From positions 1 through 33,700 of the forward strand of contig JAZUCU010000039.1 of assembly GCA_045639325.1 (NCBI GenBank): DNA of 33,700 nucleotides, in the 5' to 3' direction. The stretch comes from RGIG8244 sp045639325 (GTDB taxonomy: Bacteria; Verrucomicrobiota; Lentisphaeria; Victivallales; UBA1829). A model generated the notes under the pieces. It saw nothing but the letters and a program-made list of their open reading frames with translations, had not been told where the DNA came from and did no database searches. Both the position numbers and the translations under genes were made by a program. Below, piece after piece: positions 24,254 to 32,871 of the stretch. Numbering within the stretch: the stretch's first letter is position 1; each line of letters begins with the position of its first letter.

Positions 24254-26668
24254 TTAAAAACGCAGCGGCAGAGGCAGATCAGAACGGATGCTGCCGGTTA
24301 TTTCCACATCAGCGGAACGCAGATTCCAGAATTTCGTGCGGAGAGATTGTTCCGTTGAGAAGGTGGATGCGTTGACCTGAAGCTGCGGTTTGAAATTCAG
24401 AAGCAGGCAGTTTTCTGCATTGACCGAGTTCGCAAGTTTGCTGCCGGCAAATTCAAAGTCCATTCCTTCTGTATTCTTTCCTGCCACGTCGCCGGACGGT
24501 GTGGTGATACTGAGCTGCATTGTCACATTGTCAGAAATAGAATAGTCTGTGGCTACTTTGATTTTTTCCGGCGGGAAAATTCCATGCAGGAACACCGGCA
24601 GGGAAACCGCAACCGTCAAAGTCTGATCCGTCATCAGCGAAGCCTTGCCGACCAGCATATTACCCTGAATGGATGCACGTGCCAGAGAATTGCCCGGCGC
24701 ATGAACAAGCATTTCTTTCGGAACTGTGATCTTGCGGCTGTTGATGGTGACATGTGCCGGAATCATGACAACACGGCGTCCCTGGGACAGCATTTTCACA
24801 TTCAGTTCAACCATATTCTTCCGGACGGGGTAGACCAGCGCCAGGTAAGGATTCTGTTTCCGGGAACCGTTGCAGATGGCTTCCATCAATGCCTGTTCCA
24901 TTTCGTTGAGGAAGAAACTCGTATTTTCTTCCAGCGTACACACGCCATCCTTCACGTTTACTTTCCGGGCACCGCCGGGCATGACCAGATACACACCCTG
25001 CAAATCGCTGGTCCGGTACTGTTCCGGAATGGTGTATGCCGCCATATCCAAACCTTTTTCTGTCAGGAAAAGTTCGGCTTCCGGAATGGTTCCGGCGGGA
25101 ACTTCACCATCTTTTGCGTAGGTCAGCATGAATTGACGGCTGGTGCGCGGTGCTACATGCATCCCGATCAGCTGATGTTTGCCGCGTGCGTCACGCTGGG
25201 TTTCTACGGGGAATGAATGGCGTACCTGGCGTGGTTGTATTTTATTTTCCCTGGATGGATCATAAAAATCTTCGTTGAAATTAACAAAGAAATTGCTGAT
25301 ATAAGGTGATTCCATCACAGAAGAGAATTCACCGTTGACACCGTTCGGCATATTCGCCCGGAGTACACTTTCATCTTTCGCAAAACAGGAGCCGTAGACT
25401 TCTCCCTGCTGGAACGGTGCGGCATGTTCCAGTTGAATTTCTGACAAAACAGATTCCTGAGACGCAAAGGAGGATGCACTGTTCAACAGCGTGATTCCCA
25501 CGGTCCCCAAAGCAATCAGAACTGCTGCGATCCAGGCAAATCCGCTCCGTTTGAAGAAGACTCCCAGAAGCAGCACCAGAAAGAAGAGGATCAGGTAGAT
25601 GGTGACACGGATAATAATTTCCGCCGTATCCGGAATTTCGAATCCGGTCAATTTATCCAGCACATTTTCAAAGGATTTGCGGTTGGGGTACAATTGCTGT
25701 TGAGAAAGCAGTTCACTCAGGAATTTTTCAAAACCCGCATTGCTGCTGCTTCCGAATGTCTTTTCGCTCACGGGGAACATGACGGCCTTGACCGTGCCGA
25801 GTCCGTATTGTTTTACCCGGATCAACGGCAGAGATTCCCAGGTCATCAGGGTAATGCCCCGATCCCGTTCGATGGATTCCAGAATTTCCGTTTCCCAACG
25901 CTTTGTCCGGTCGAAGCCGGTGATTTTTGCTGTGACCGGCGGGAGAGAATCGACTTTATGTTTTTTCACCGGCGTGACGGGGAGCAGATCCGCCAGAGGG
26001 GTATCCGCGGCTTCCATGATTGCATCCGGATGGAGGAAAATCACGGTTCCGCCTGCCGCCACATAAGATTTGAGGGCACGGAACTGTTCTTCGGAATATT
26101 GATTGAACGCAGGGCGGAAAATCAATACGGCGGCAAGTTCGTTGTAGTATCCGCTGTTGACCGGTGCTCTGCTGACGGTGACTGTGTTGAAAAAGAGTTT
26201 ATCCTTGAAAGAGGGATTGCGCACCGGCAGACCGGGGTGCTCATCATTGTCATTCAGGATAACCGCGTTTTTCTGGGTGTAATTGTTGAGGTAAAGTTTA
26301 ATATCATTCACAACACCTTTGCGGGGCAGCCGGACGCCATCGGAACGGACTTCGATGGTATATGCTTCGGAGGTGCCGAGCTGGACGGGGAAGGATAATG
26401 CAGCGGTTGTTTTTGCCGGCAGCATGATTTTCCCTGTGTTGTAAGTGTTCAACGTTTCGCCGGATGCCAGGGGAATGAGCCGGACATCAACGAGATGCGC
26501 TTTCGTATCCGTATTGGTCACGATGCAATCCAGAACGGTCTTGCTGTTACGGACAAGACGGGGAAAATTCCGGTTGAGATTTACCCGTTCAACCAGAATT
26601 TCCGCTTGAAGCATAAACAGCCCGGCCAGCAGGAAAAGCAGGGTTAAAGTTTTTTTGAAAAACGGCAT
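24254..26668 (-). CDS. Large membrane-anchored periplasmic protein of the ABC operon, function unknown
   Basis: This 804-aa protein begins with a signal peptide (TLTLLFLLAGLFMLQAEILV, cleavage about residue 22). An Ig-like beta region follows (about 25-120). Next comes a glutamine-amidotransferase-like fold (about 125-340) containing AVLIFRPAFNQYSEEQFRAL and KSYVAAGGTVIFLHPD. Two transmembrane helices lie at about 350-395, and then a long beta-rich domain (about 400-804). Amidotransferase-like periplasmic domains occur in GldG-type ABC auxiliary proteins, and this gene sits directly before an ABC ATPase and permease. A catalytic triad is not evident, so an enzyme role is unlikely. I assign it only as a probable auxiliary subunit. 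Confidence 0.75.
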   Translation of the reverse strand: MPFFKKTLTLLFLLAGLFMLQAEILVERVNLNRNFPRLVRNSKTVLDCIVTNTDTKAHLVDVRLIPLASGETLNTYNTGKIMLPAKTTAALSFPVQLGTSEAYTIEVRSDGVRLPRKGVVNDIKLYLNNYTQKNAVILNDNDEHPGLPVRNPSFKDKLFFNTVTVSRAPVNSGYYNELAAVLIFRPAFNQYSEEQFRALKSYVAAGGTVIFLHPDAIMEAADTPLADLLPVTPVKKHKVDSLPPVTAKITGFDRTKRWETEILESIERDRGITLMTWESLPLIRVKQYGLGTVKAVMFPVSEKTFGSSSNAGFEKFLSELLSQQQLYPNRKSFENVLDKLTGFEIPDTAEIIIRVTIYLILFFLVLLLGVFFKRSGFAWIAAVLIALGTVGITLLNSASSFASQESVLSEIQLEHAAPFQQGEVYGSCFAKDESVLRANMPNGVNGEFSSVMESPYISNFFVNFNEDFYDPSRENKIQPRQVRHSFPVETQRDARGKHQLIGMHVAPRTSRQFMLTYAKDGEVPAGTIPEAELFLTEKGLDMAAYTIPEQYRTSDLQGVYLVMPGGARKVNVKDGVCTLEENTSFFLNEMEQALMEAICNGSRKQNPYLALVYPVRKNMVELNVKMLSQGRRVVMIPAHVTINSRKITVPKEMLVHAPGNSLARASIQGNMLVGKASLMTDQTLTVAVSLPVFLHGIFPPEKIKVATDYSISDNVTMQLSITTPSGDVAGKNTEGMDFEFAGSKLANSVNAENCLLLNFKPQLQVNASTFSTEQSLRTKFWNLRSADVEITGSIRSDLPLPLRF

Positions 26669-26690
26669 TTTATCTTATTCCTTTCCCGGA

Positions 26691-27725
26691 TCAGTAAAGG
26701 ATGTAGAGCGGTCTGGGCAGATGGGTGATGTCATTGCCTTCCATGTACCGCAATTTGCCGGTTTCTTTATCCACACGATAGAAACAGATCAAATCAGAAA
26801 ATTCATTGGCGGCAGCAAAAAATTCTTCCCCGGGGAGATAGTTGATATCACGGGGGCTGCTGCCGAAAGAGGAGACAATGTCAAACAATTCCAGTACACC
26901 AGGTGCTGTTACACGGTAACAGGCGATGCTGTCAAAACCGCGGTTGGAGGCATAAAGAAATTCTTCATCGGGAGAAAGGCGGATGGCAGAAGCTTTTGTG
27001 ACTTCCTTGCAGCCTTTGGGCAGAGAGGTGTATTTGCCGATCTTTTCAAATTTGCCGTCCGCATAACGCAATGCGGTGACACTGTTGCCCAATTCGTTCA
27101 TGACATAAGCAATGGTTCCGCTCTTGTCAAAAATAATGTGGCGCGGGCCGTCTGCCGGGTCAGCATCCCAGGAGGTTACCCCGGCGGCATCGAGTCCATT
27201 TTCGCCCAGCGGGTATACCATGACTTTGTCGATACCCAGGTCATTTACGCACAAATATTTGCCATCGGGCGTCAAAACGGTGCAATGGGTGTGAGCGCTT
27301 TCCTGACGGTCTTTGCGCGGACCGCTTCCGCTGTGCTGGATGACCTGTGTCAGTTTATCCAGAGAGCCGTCAGCAGCGATGGAGAATTCCGCAACATTGC
27401 CTGTGCTGTAGTTGGCACAGTACAGGAATTTACCATCGGGGGAGCAGGTCAGGTAACAAGCGGCTTTGCCCTGTGCGTTGAGGGAATTCAGGAATTCCAG
27501 GGAGCCGTCGGGGAGAATCTTGTATGCAGCGGCACCTGCACCGGTTTCAGCCGGATTGGTTGTGGCATACATATATTTACGGTCAGGAGAGAAGCAGATA
27601 AAGTTACATTCGGTCAGCGGAGTGAATCCGCGTTCGGCGATTGCGCCGCTTTCGCTGATGGAATAACGGTAGATACCCCCGCGTTCATCGGAGGAACACG
27701 CACAAAGATAAAAGGTCTTGCTCAT
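26691..27725 (-). CDS. Lactonase family seven-bladed beta-propeller (6-phosphogluconolactonase-like)
   Basis: This 344-aa protein shows the repeating blade pattern of the Pgl/YbhE-type lactonase family: CFSPDRKYMYATTNPAETGA, LTCSPDGKFLYCANYSTGNV, TVLTPDGKYLCVNDLGIDKV, IIFDKSGTIAYVMNELGNSV and IRLSPDEEFLYASNRGFDSI. Characterised members hydrolyse 6-phosphogluconolactone in the oxidative pentose phosphate path, but many paralogues have other roles. No signal peptide is seen, so it is probably cytosolic. It is the first gene of the minus-strand operon, with a clear promoter upstream and an AAAGGA ribosome site. Confidence 0.88.
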   Translation of the reverse strand: MSKTFYLCACSSDERGGIYRYSISESGAIAERGFTPLTECNFICFSPDRKYMYATTNPAETGAGAAAYKILPDGSLEFLNSLNAQGKAACYLTCSPDGKFLYCANYSTGNVAEFSIAADGSLDKLTQVIQHSGSGPRKDRQESAHTHCTVLTPDGKYLCVNDLGIDKVMVYPLGENGLDAAGVTSWDADPADGPRHIIFDKSGTIAYVMNELGNSVTALRYADGKFEKIGKYTSLPKGCKEVTKASAIRLSPDEEFLYASNRGFDSIACYRVTAPGVLELFDIVSSFGSSPRDINYLPGEEFFAAANEFSDLICFYRVDKETGKLRYMEGNDITHLPRPLYILY

Positions 27726-27771
27726 AATTACATTGTCCTTTCGTTTTTAGTAAATTTTTGTACATCGCTAC

Positions 27772-27800
27772 ACTATACCCCGCAAACAGGAATTTTGCAA
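27772..27800 (-). promoter_or_regulatory. Sigma-70-type promoter of the lactonase-ABC-panC operon
   Basis: On the minus strand TTGCAA (27795-27800) and TATAGT (27772-27777) are separated by exactly 17 bp, 46 bp before the lactonase start codon. No other convincing promoter was found in the short gaps down to panC, so this may drive all six genes. Confidence 0.7.
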
Positions 27801-28064
27801 GAGGATAGTGTGCTTTTTTTCTATAAAAATATAATAATAATGTACCGATTCTGTCAAAATCAGGAAATATTCCCGGTTTTTCGATTTTTTTTCACAGATA
27901 TCCCATAATTTTTCAAAAAACAGGTATTTTCATTCCGTTTGAGCGGGAGACAATTGATTATTGAAAAAGTGATTTTATCAGATTTTTGTTTATGAGCAGG
28001 AATGTTATCCCAAGTTTAATCAAGATCTCAGCTGTTTGAAAAAACTCAGATCAATCAAAAAACA
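27801..28064. other. AT-rich intergenic stretch without recognised features
   Basis: This stretch between the operon promoter and the hairpin-rich repeat is AT-rich, with homopolymer runs. I see no gene, RNA gene or convincing terminator in it. Confidence 0.5.
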
Positions 28065-28329
28065 AGCCCTGTAAGGGCGGCAAGAGTCAGACAGCCCAGG
28101 GTGAGCGAAGCGTAACCCTGGGTATAAGTCCCTTGAATTCGCATAATGACAGCCACCGCGTTGACAGCGTTTCGTTAGAAACGGATGGCATCGTGGTGGC
28201 AATGACATATCCGGAAAATCATTGCATTGGCGAATATGTCATTCCGTACCGGAACGCCATATCCGTCAATGCCGGTCTTAAACAATGTTGTTCGATGTTT
28301 TACCCAGGGTTACGCTTCGCTCACCCTGG
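28065..28329. repeat. Hairpin-rich element bounded by 29-nt perfect inverted repeats
   Basis: 28096-28124 and 28301-28329 are perfect reverse complements (29 nt). The left repeat also folds on itself, CCCAGGGT (28095-28102) with ACCCTGGG (28115-28122), around a loop holding GCGAAGC, a known very stable mini-hairpin sequence. Between the repeats lie further stems. GCCACCGCG (28152-28160) pairs with CGTGGTGGC (28192-28200), with CGTTTC/GAAACG nested at 28168-28183. AATGACATAT (28201-28210) pairs with ATATGTCATT (28234-28243), and TTCCG/CGGAA lies at 28242-28254. The left flank holds GCCCT-GTA-AGGGC. Short open frames crossing it are not credible genes. Confidence 0.75.
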
Positions 28330-28482
28330 CTTGTCACGGCGTAATGAAAAGAAGACGGAGCTTTACTGTGCCGTGCCGTTGGCACTGGTTTTAGATTTAT
28401 CTCTGCATTTACGGACAGATTAGTTTTATGTACGCCATCGGACTTTTTCAAATCCGTCTTTCAATTTTCTTCTATTTTCTGC

Positions 28483-28650
28483 TCAGTTCTGGCACAAACC
28501 GTCGAAGAACCATTTCCAATCATCAGAGATACCACATGCAGACGCATCTTCCATATCTCTATCGACAATAGCAAGCAAATTGGCAATCTCGTTTTTATCG
28601 GTTACATGAGGGCGTAACCAACCATTATTTTGCCATTGCAGCAAACTCAT
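28483..28650 (-). pseudogene. Truncated HEPN-domain protein, partner of the nucleotidyltransferase
   Basis: This 55-codon minus-strand frame starts at 28650 inside the end of the nucleotidyltransferase gene (26-nt overlap) and reads NNGWLRPHVTDKNEIANLLA, IVDRDMEDA, ISDDW. That is the usual N-terminus of small HEPN proteins paired with fused HTH-nucleotidyltransferases. After DDW the sequence diverges (KWFFDGLCQN) and stops, where family members normally continue for another 70-80 residues including the catalytic part. No continuation is visible downstream before the repeat element. It is therefore a remnant, or a much-shortened partner. Family recognition is from memory of the pattern. Confidence 0.65.
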
Positions 28651-29206
28651 CGGCATTCCCTTTCAAAAATATTTTCGGAGTATTTACTATTTCCATCAGA
28701 AAATGATCATTATTTTTCAAGCGTTTTTGAAATTCCTCTTTTGAAATCACATAAGGATTGATTTCCTGGGTAATTCCGTTTGAAACTTGCCGTAAACTTT
28801 TTGTAATTTCACGCAAACCGCAATCACCGATAACAAAAATATCAATATCGCTTTGAGCATTTGCAGTCCCTTTTGCTTGTGATCCAAATACAAAAATCAA
28901 ATCTGCAGAAGAATCAATAAATATTTTGCGTAGCGATTCAATCGGACCACAACTTTTATCAATCAATTCGCATAAAACCGAATATAAAACGTGCTCCTTG
29001 TTTGCCGTAAAATTTATACGGTTCCCGTCTTCCATAATTAAAATGAGTCCCATTGCAGCAAGATTACGCAATTCACGCGACAATAAAGGCGCAGAAATAC
29101 CTGTTACTCGGGAAAGCTCACGCAAATAAAAACATCGGTTATCGCCCATGAATAGTTTTTTCAGAATTTCAGCTCGCGCTTGCGAACCTAATAATTTTTG
29201 AAGCAT
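28625..29206 (-). CDS. Winged-helix plus MNT-type nucleotidyltransferase fusion
   Basis: This 193-aa protein has an N-terminal winged helix-turn-helix (about 1-75: YLRELSRVTGISAPLLSREL, then RNLAAMGLILIMEDGNRINF). A minimal nucleotidyltransferase follows, with the complete motif G108-S109-x10-D120-x-D122 (GSQAKGTANAQSDID). Such proteins are the nucleotidyltransferase half of MNT-HEPN toxin-antitoxin-type loci, where the enzyme modifies the HEPN partner. The built-in HTH suggests it regulates its own promoter. The partner gene just downstream is truncated. The gene is visibly richer in A+T than its neighbours, which suggests transfer. Start at 29206 follows AAGGA. Confidence 0.88.
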   Translation of the reverse strand: MLQKLLGSQARAEILKKLFMGDNRCFYLRELSRVTGISAPLLSRELRNLAAMGLILIMEDGNRINFTANKEHVLYSVLCELIDKSCGPIESLRKIFIDSSADLIFVFGSQAKGTANAQSDIDIFVIGDCGLREITKSLRQVSNGITQEINPYVISKEEFQKRLKNNDHFLMEIVNTPKIFLKGNADEFAAMAK

Positions 29207-29226
29207 ATAATGTTTCCTTATTGTTT

Positions 29227-29269
29227 ACAGTTGTTAATAATAATATAACACTTGTTAACAAAAAAGCAA
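29227..29269 (-). promoter_or_regulatory. Promoter and two-site candidate operator of the nucleotidyltransferase gene
   Basis: On the minus strand TTGCTT (29264-29269) and TATATT (29242-29247) are 16 bp apart. TTAACAAGTGT (29258-29248) and TTAACAACTGT (29237-29227) are near-identical direct repeats, exactly 21 bp apart, flanking the -10 box. Two helical turns of spacing fits binding of the encoded winged-helix domain on one DNA face. The operator role is inference. Confidence 0.6.
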
Positions 29270-29344
29270 CAACTTTCTTGACTTTTTGACGTTTTTATTC
29301 CAATTTATCAAAAAAATCCAACTCTGTTTTTGCCGGAACTCACA

Positions 29345-32300
29345 TTACTTTACATACAATCCTATAAAGTCCTGCCCCGGAATCGTGACCGGGAATGTAA
29401 CGGGTTTTCCGGTGAAAAGATCATACGCCTTTTTACCGGCTCCGAACTGGAATGTACCGCTTGCTGCTTTATCCGTCTGATTGCCTATATACACAATCAT
29501 ATTGCCGTCTTTCCGCTGGAAACAGCTGGCAACCAGATCGGTCTTGCCGACAGCTTTCACCGGGCTTTCTTCCTGCCAGTAGCCGAAGAATTTCGTGCCG
29601 GGTGCAGCAATGCCGAATTCATTTTCCGCTTTACGGATCTTACCGTACAGATTATTATCGAAGCCGGGATGTGTCACCCAGAAACGCATGTCATACAGTT
29701 TGAACACGGAGAACAAAGCACGGTTCTGACCTTTTGCGCTAATCAGATTCATGGTCAGACGGCCCGGAGTCAAACCCCAGTCAACGCCGAGAAATACTTC
29801 ATTCCAGGGAATATAGAAAGTCTGATAATATTTCTTGTAATCCATTTCACCATCAAAGAATCCATCCGCAAACGCATACGCCGCAGGCATGATTGTTCCG
29901 GTATTGTGGAGAACCACACGCGGATAACGTTTGCCGTACTTGTAAGTCAGCACCGCTGCCCGTTTGAGATATTCACGCTGGGAAAGCAGGTGATACACCC
30001 CCTGCACACGGCCGTCTTCCCGGACAAAGCCCTGATCTTTCAACAAAAGGTTGTTGCTGAAAGAAGAATAAGAGTTATCCTGATAGATTCCGTCCACATC
30101 CGTTTCACGCAGCAGTTTATCCAAACGCCAGAGCGCAAAATCCACGCGGGCACGATTCCATACCGCATAACGGGACGTATAATCCGCATAGACCATACCG
30201 CCGTTACGACGGGGAATCTGGCCGATTTCCCAGGGATTCCAGCCCGGCTTGTAATCAGGATCAAATTCCGTCGATACAGCCTGAAATTCCGGGTCACCCT
30301 CAATGTATTCCTGTCCCGCAGTATAAACCACGTAGGAGGATTTCCGTTCTTTGTTCAGCATCATGTTGGAAATGAACGGGTCGAGTGACATCAAACCCTT
30401 ATTGAAGAATGTTCTGGCAAAAGAGGTACTCCAATTGAAATACTGATCTGCCCCGACTTCCCGCTTTTTCAACGGCGTGGCAACAAATCCGAATTCCAGT
30501 TTCCGGTTACCCTGCAATTTCGCTTTCTTCGCTACAAAATTAACGCGCAAGACCAGTTTTCCGTTGCGGCGGATCAATTCGTAACAGTTGGATTTCCGGC
30601 TGTTGATCCAGTTCCGGTCGCTTTCCGCAAAGAAGCTGAAACCGTTCCGGAAAGAGCCCAGCCACAGACTGGGCAGAAAACTGCCGAACACTTTGTTGCC
30701 GATCTGACTCTGGGAACTCTTCCAGATCACGCCCTCGCCCTTCATTTCCCGCGTGCGGTAACTGTGCGGATAACTCCGGAAGTTGGGGCCGACAACATGG
30801 AAAAGCTCCGCCTGTTCGTACGGAATTTCAAGATAAACGCGGCGGACACCGGTCGGCTTGGCTGCGTTCAGATCCATGGTGTAATAAGAGACGCCGTCAT
30901 ATTCCATCCAGCCGGTCAGGTTTGCGGAAAGATTGCCCGCATGGTTGGATGCCTTGAATTCGATCCGGTCGTCCGCTTTGGATGTGATGCGGAAACCTTT
31001 TCCTTTGAACGGGATTTCTTTCCCGTCTTCCATGACTGCATACAATTTGATCGGGGCGGAAAGCACTTCTTTCCCGGCGGCGATCACAGATTCCGGGAAA
31101 CCGTTGGCGCCGAAACGGGTATCGCGCATGATGCAGCCGACCGTATTGCCGGAAACGGTCATCTTGGTAAACGGCGGCACAATAATACGGTCTTTCCCAT
31201 AGTTGTTGCCCAGCCATTCAAAGGATTTTTTCGATGTGAAGGATCCGCTGTTTTCTTCCATCACTTTTCCGTCTTTCTGAATGACTTTCAACTGCCACGG
31301 ATAAGTTCCGTCTTTGGAAATTGCAAAAGGCTTCTGCGTAATAACATAACCGTCATAATATGCAAATTTATCCAGCACAACCTTTTTCCCGCCGATCTTA
31401 CATTCCACACGGGCAAGATTGTCACGCTGCTTGAATGAGATACCATGAAATACCACTGCAACTTTTTTCTGAATCGGATAATAAATCAACTGCGTAACGG
31501 TTTCCTTGGCAGGCGCGTTGACAGTCATTTTACCAAAACGGGCTTCCGTGCGGAAACAGGTCTTGCCGTCTTTCGTCAATGTAATATCAAACGCTCCATC
31601 CGGAATCTGGGGGCGGGATGATTTGATATCGGCACCGGCGGTTGCATCTTTACTGGCGTTGAACTGTTCGCCGCCGATTTCACGGACAGCCAGTACCGAT
31701 TTATCCGCTTTCGCACGGAATATGAATTCACGTCCGGCAGGGATCAGGTCAATCGAACATGCACTCATGTCTTTGACCAGTTTACCATTCATCAGGTCTT
31801 TCAGATAATCACTGCCGTTCATGGAAGCATATTCGCTCATTTCCGGACGGTTGCGGCAGATGTTGAACTGCCAGCCGGCGGCAGGGTCAATCGCAACAGA
31901 TTTGAACGGAACAGCAAAAATCAGAATCGTATCCTTCCCGTCCGCACAAACAGAGGTACGGACACCGGGGCAATTCCAGTTGACGAATTTCTGACCGACT
32001 GCGATTTCTTCGTCAAAAATTCCGCCGTTGAAGTTTGCAATCAAATGGAATTGACGCTTCTGACCGGCAGGCTGGAATATCAGCTCAACGGAACTGTCCA
32101 GAAAACATTCGCCATCCCGTTTATTACGGGTTCCTTTCCGGGCATTGGGAGTTTTCAGCAGCATGTAGAAGTTCTTGCCGTCACTCTGGAGCTTGACGGT
32201 TTCCCCATCGAAAAAGTTCACTTTCTGTGCAATGGAAATAAAGGGGTTGCGGAACACAAAGCTGTTTTTCCAGTCTTCCGGATGATATTTGCCATCCATG

Positions 32301-32824
32301 CGCGGTGCTTTGCTGTTGAAGATGACCGGAATTTCCCGGGTGATGTAATTGGACTTTGCCACTTTCATTTCTTCGATCATCACCGATTCCACTTCTGCAC
32401 CGGAACCATCGAATGCAAACGCAGCATAACGCTGTCCCTGCATGCCGACTTTCAACGTTGTCACCAGCGTATTGGGTGTGGACGATGCCTGCAGATCAAA
32501 AGCCTGTCCGCACTGCTTGAAATACGTTTCATTCTTGTCGCCGTACTGGAAAAGATATACTTTGAGGAAGTTCTTCACGGACTTTGTTTTCAGCGTGATT
32601 TTGACCGTTGTACCGGGGAGTTTGAACCGCTCGGAAACGAGCATCCCGTCAAGCAGAATTCCGCCGTCAATCTTTTTGAATGTATTCGGGCGGTCATTGC
32701 GTTTCAGCAGAGACCAATCCGCGGGCTTATCCCCGTTCCATTGTGTAAAACTGCCATTTTCCGGCAATGCCGCCTGAAGCGGCAAAAGACAACCGAGAAG
32801 AAAAAATAATACTGCTTTTTTCAT
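29345..32824 (-). CDS. Large secreted glycoside-hydrolase-like protein (DUF6067/GH123-like)
   Basis: I prefer the ATG at 32824 (MKKAVLFFLLGCLLPLQAAL, a clean signal peptide, GGA upstream) over 32836, giving 1159 aa. After a carbohydrate-binding-like beta region (about 20-155) comes a CBM9/DOMON-like domain (about 165-375: APRMDGKYHPEDWKNSFVFR, then DSSVELIFQP). Beta domains follow, and from about 650 onward an alpha/beta-barrel-like region with GGMVYADYTSRYAVWNRARV and DVDGIYQDNSYSSF (about residue 911). The layout resembles DUF6067/GH123-type proteins of PVC bacteria that act on complex glycans. The substrate is unknown. It lies 35-47 nt after the broken prepilin-like gene, so the insertion upstream probably removed its promoter. 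Confidence 0.8.
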   Translation of the reverse strand: MKKAVLFFLLGCLLPLQAALPENGSFTQWNGDKPADWSLLKRNDRPNTFKKIDGGILLDGMLVSERFKLPGTTVKITLKTKSVKNFLKVYLFQYGDKNETYFKQCGQAFDLQASSTPNTLVTTLKVGMQGQRYAAFAFDGSGAEVESVMIEEMKVAKSNYITREIPVIFNSKAPRMDGKYHPEDWKNSFVFRNPFISIAQKVNFFDGETVKLQSDGKNFYMLLKTPNARKGTRNKRDGECFLDSSVELIFQPAGQKRQFHLIANFNGGIFDEEIAVGQKFVNWNCPGVRTSVCADGKDTILIFAVPFKSVAIDPAAGWQFNICRNRPEMSEYASMNGSDYLKDLMNGKLVKDMSACSIDLIPAGREFIFRAKADKSVLAVREIGGEQFNASKDATAGADIKSSRPQIPDGAFDITLTKDGKTCFRTEARFGKMTVNAPAKETVTQLIYYPIQKKVAVVFHGISFKQRDNLARVECKIGGKKVVLDKFAYYDGYVITQKPFAISKDGTYPWQLKVIQKDGKVMEENSGSFTSKKSFEWLGNNYGKDRIIVPPFTKMTVSGNTVGCIMRDTRFGANGFPESVIAAGKEVLSAPIKLYAVMEDGKEIPFKGKGFRITSKADDRIEFKASNHAGNLSANLTGWMEYDGVSYYTMDLNAAKPTGVRRVYLEIPYEQAELFHVVGPNFRSYPHSYRTREMKGEGVIWKSSQSQIGNKVFGSFLPSLWLGSFRNGFSFFAESDRNWINSRKSNCYELIRRNGKLVLRVNFVAKKAKLQGNRKLEFGFVATPLKKREVGADQYFNWSTSFARTFFNKGLMSLDPFISNMMLNKERKSSYVVYTAGQEYIEGDPEFQAVSTEFDPDYKPGWNPWEIGQIPRRNGGMVYADYTSRYAVWNRARVDFALWRLDKLLRETDVDGIYQDNSYSSFSNNLLLKDQGFVREDGRVQGVYHLLSQREYLKRAAVLTYKYGKRYPRVVLHNTGTIMPAAYAFADGFFDGEMDYKKYYQTFYIPWNEVFLGVDWGLTPGRLTMNLISAKGQNRALFSVFKLYDMRFWVTHPGFDNNLYGKIRKAENEFGIAAPGTKFFGYWQEESPVKAVGKTDLVASCFQRKDGNMIVYIGNQTDKAASGTFQFGAGKKAYDLFTGKPVTFPVTIPGQDFIGLYVK

Positions 32825-32871
32825 GAGTAATTCCATTCTTTGATTATGTTTACATTTTATTGATCTTCATC

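Noticed and set aside
28133..28423. 96-codon plus-strand frame and a 62-codon minus-strand frame in the repeat element
   Set aside because: Both run through the inverted repeats and encode only the repeat's translation (YPGLRFAHPGLS). The nested hairpins explain the sequence better than coding.
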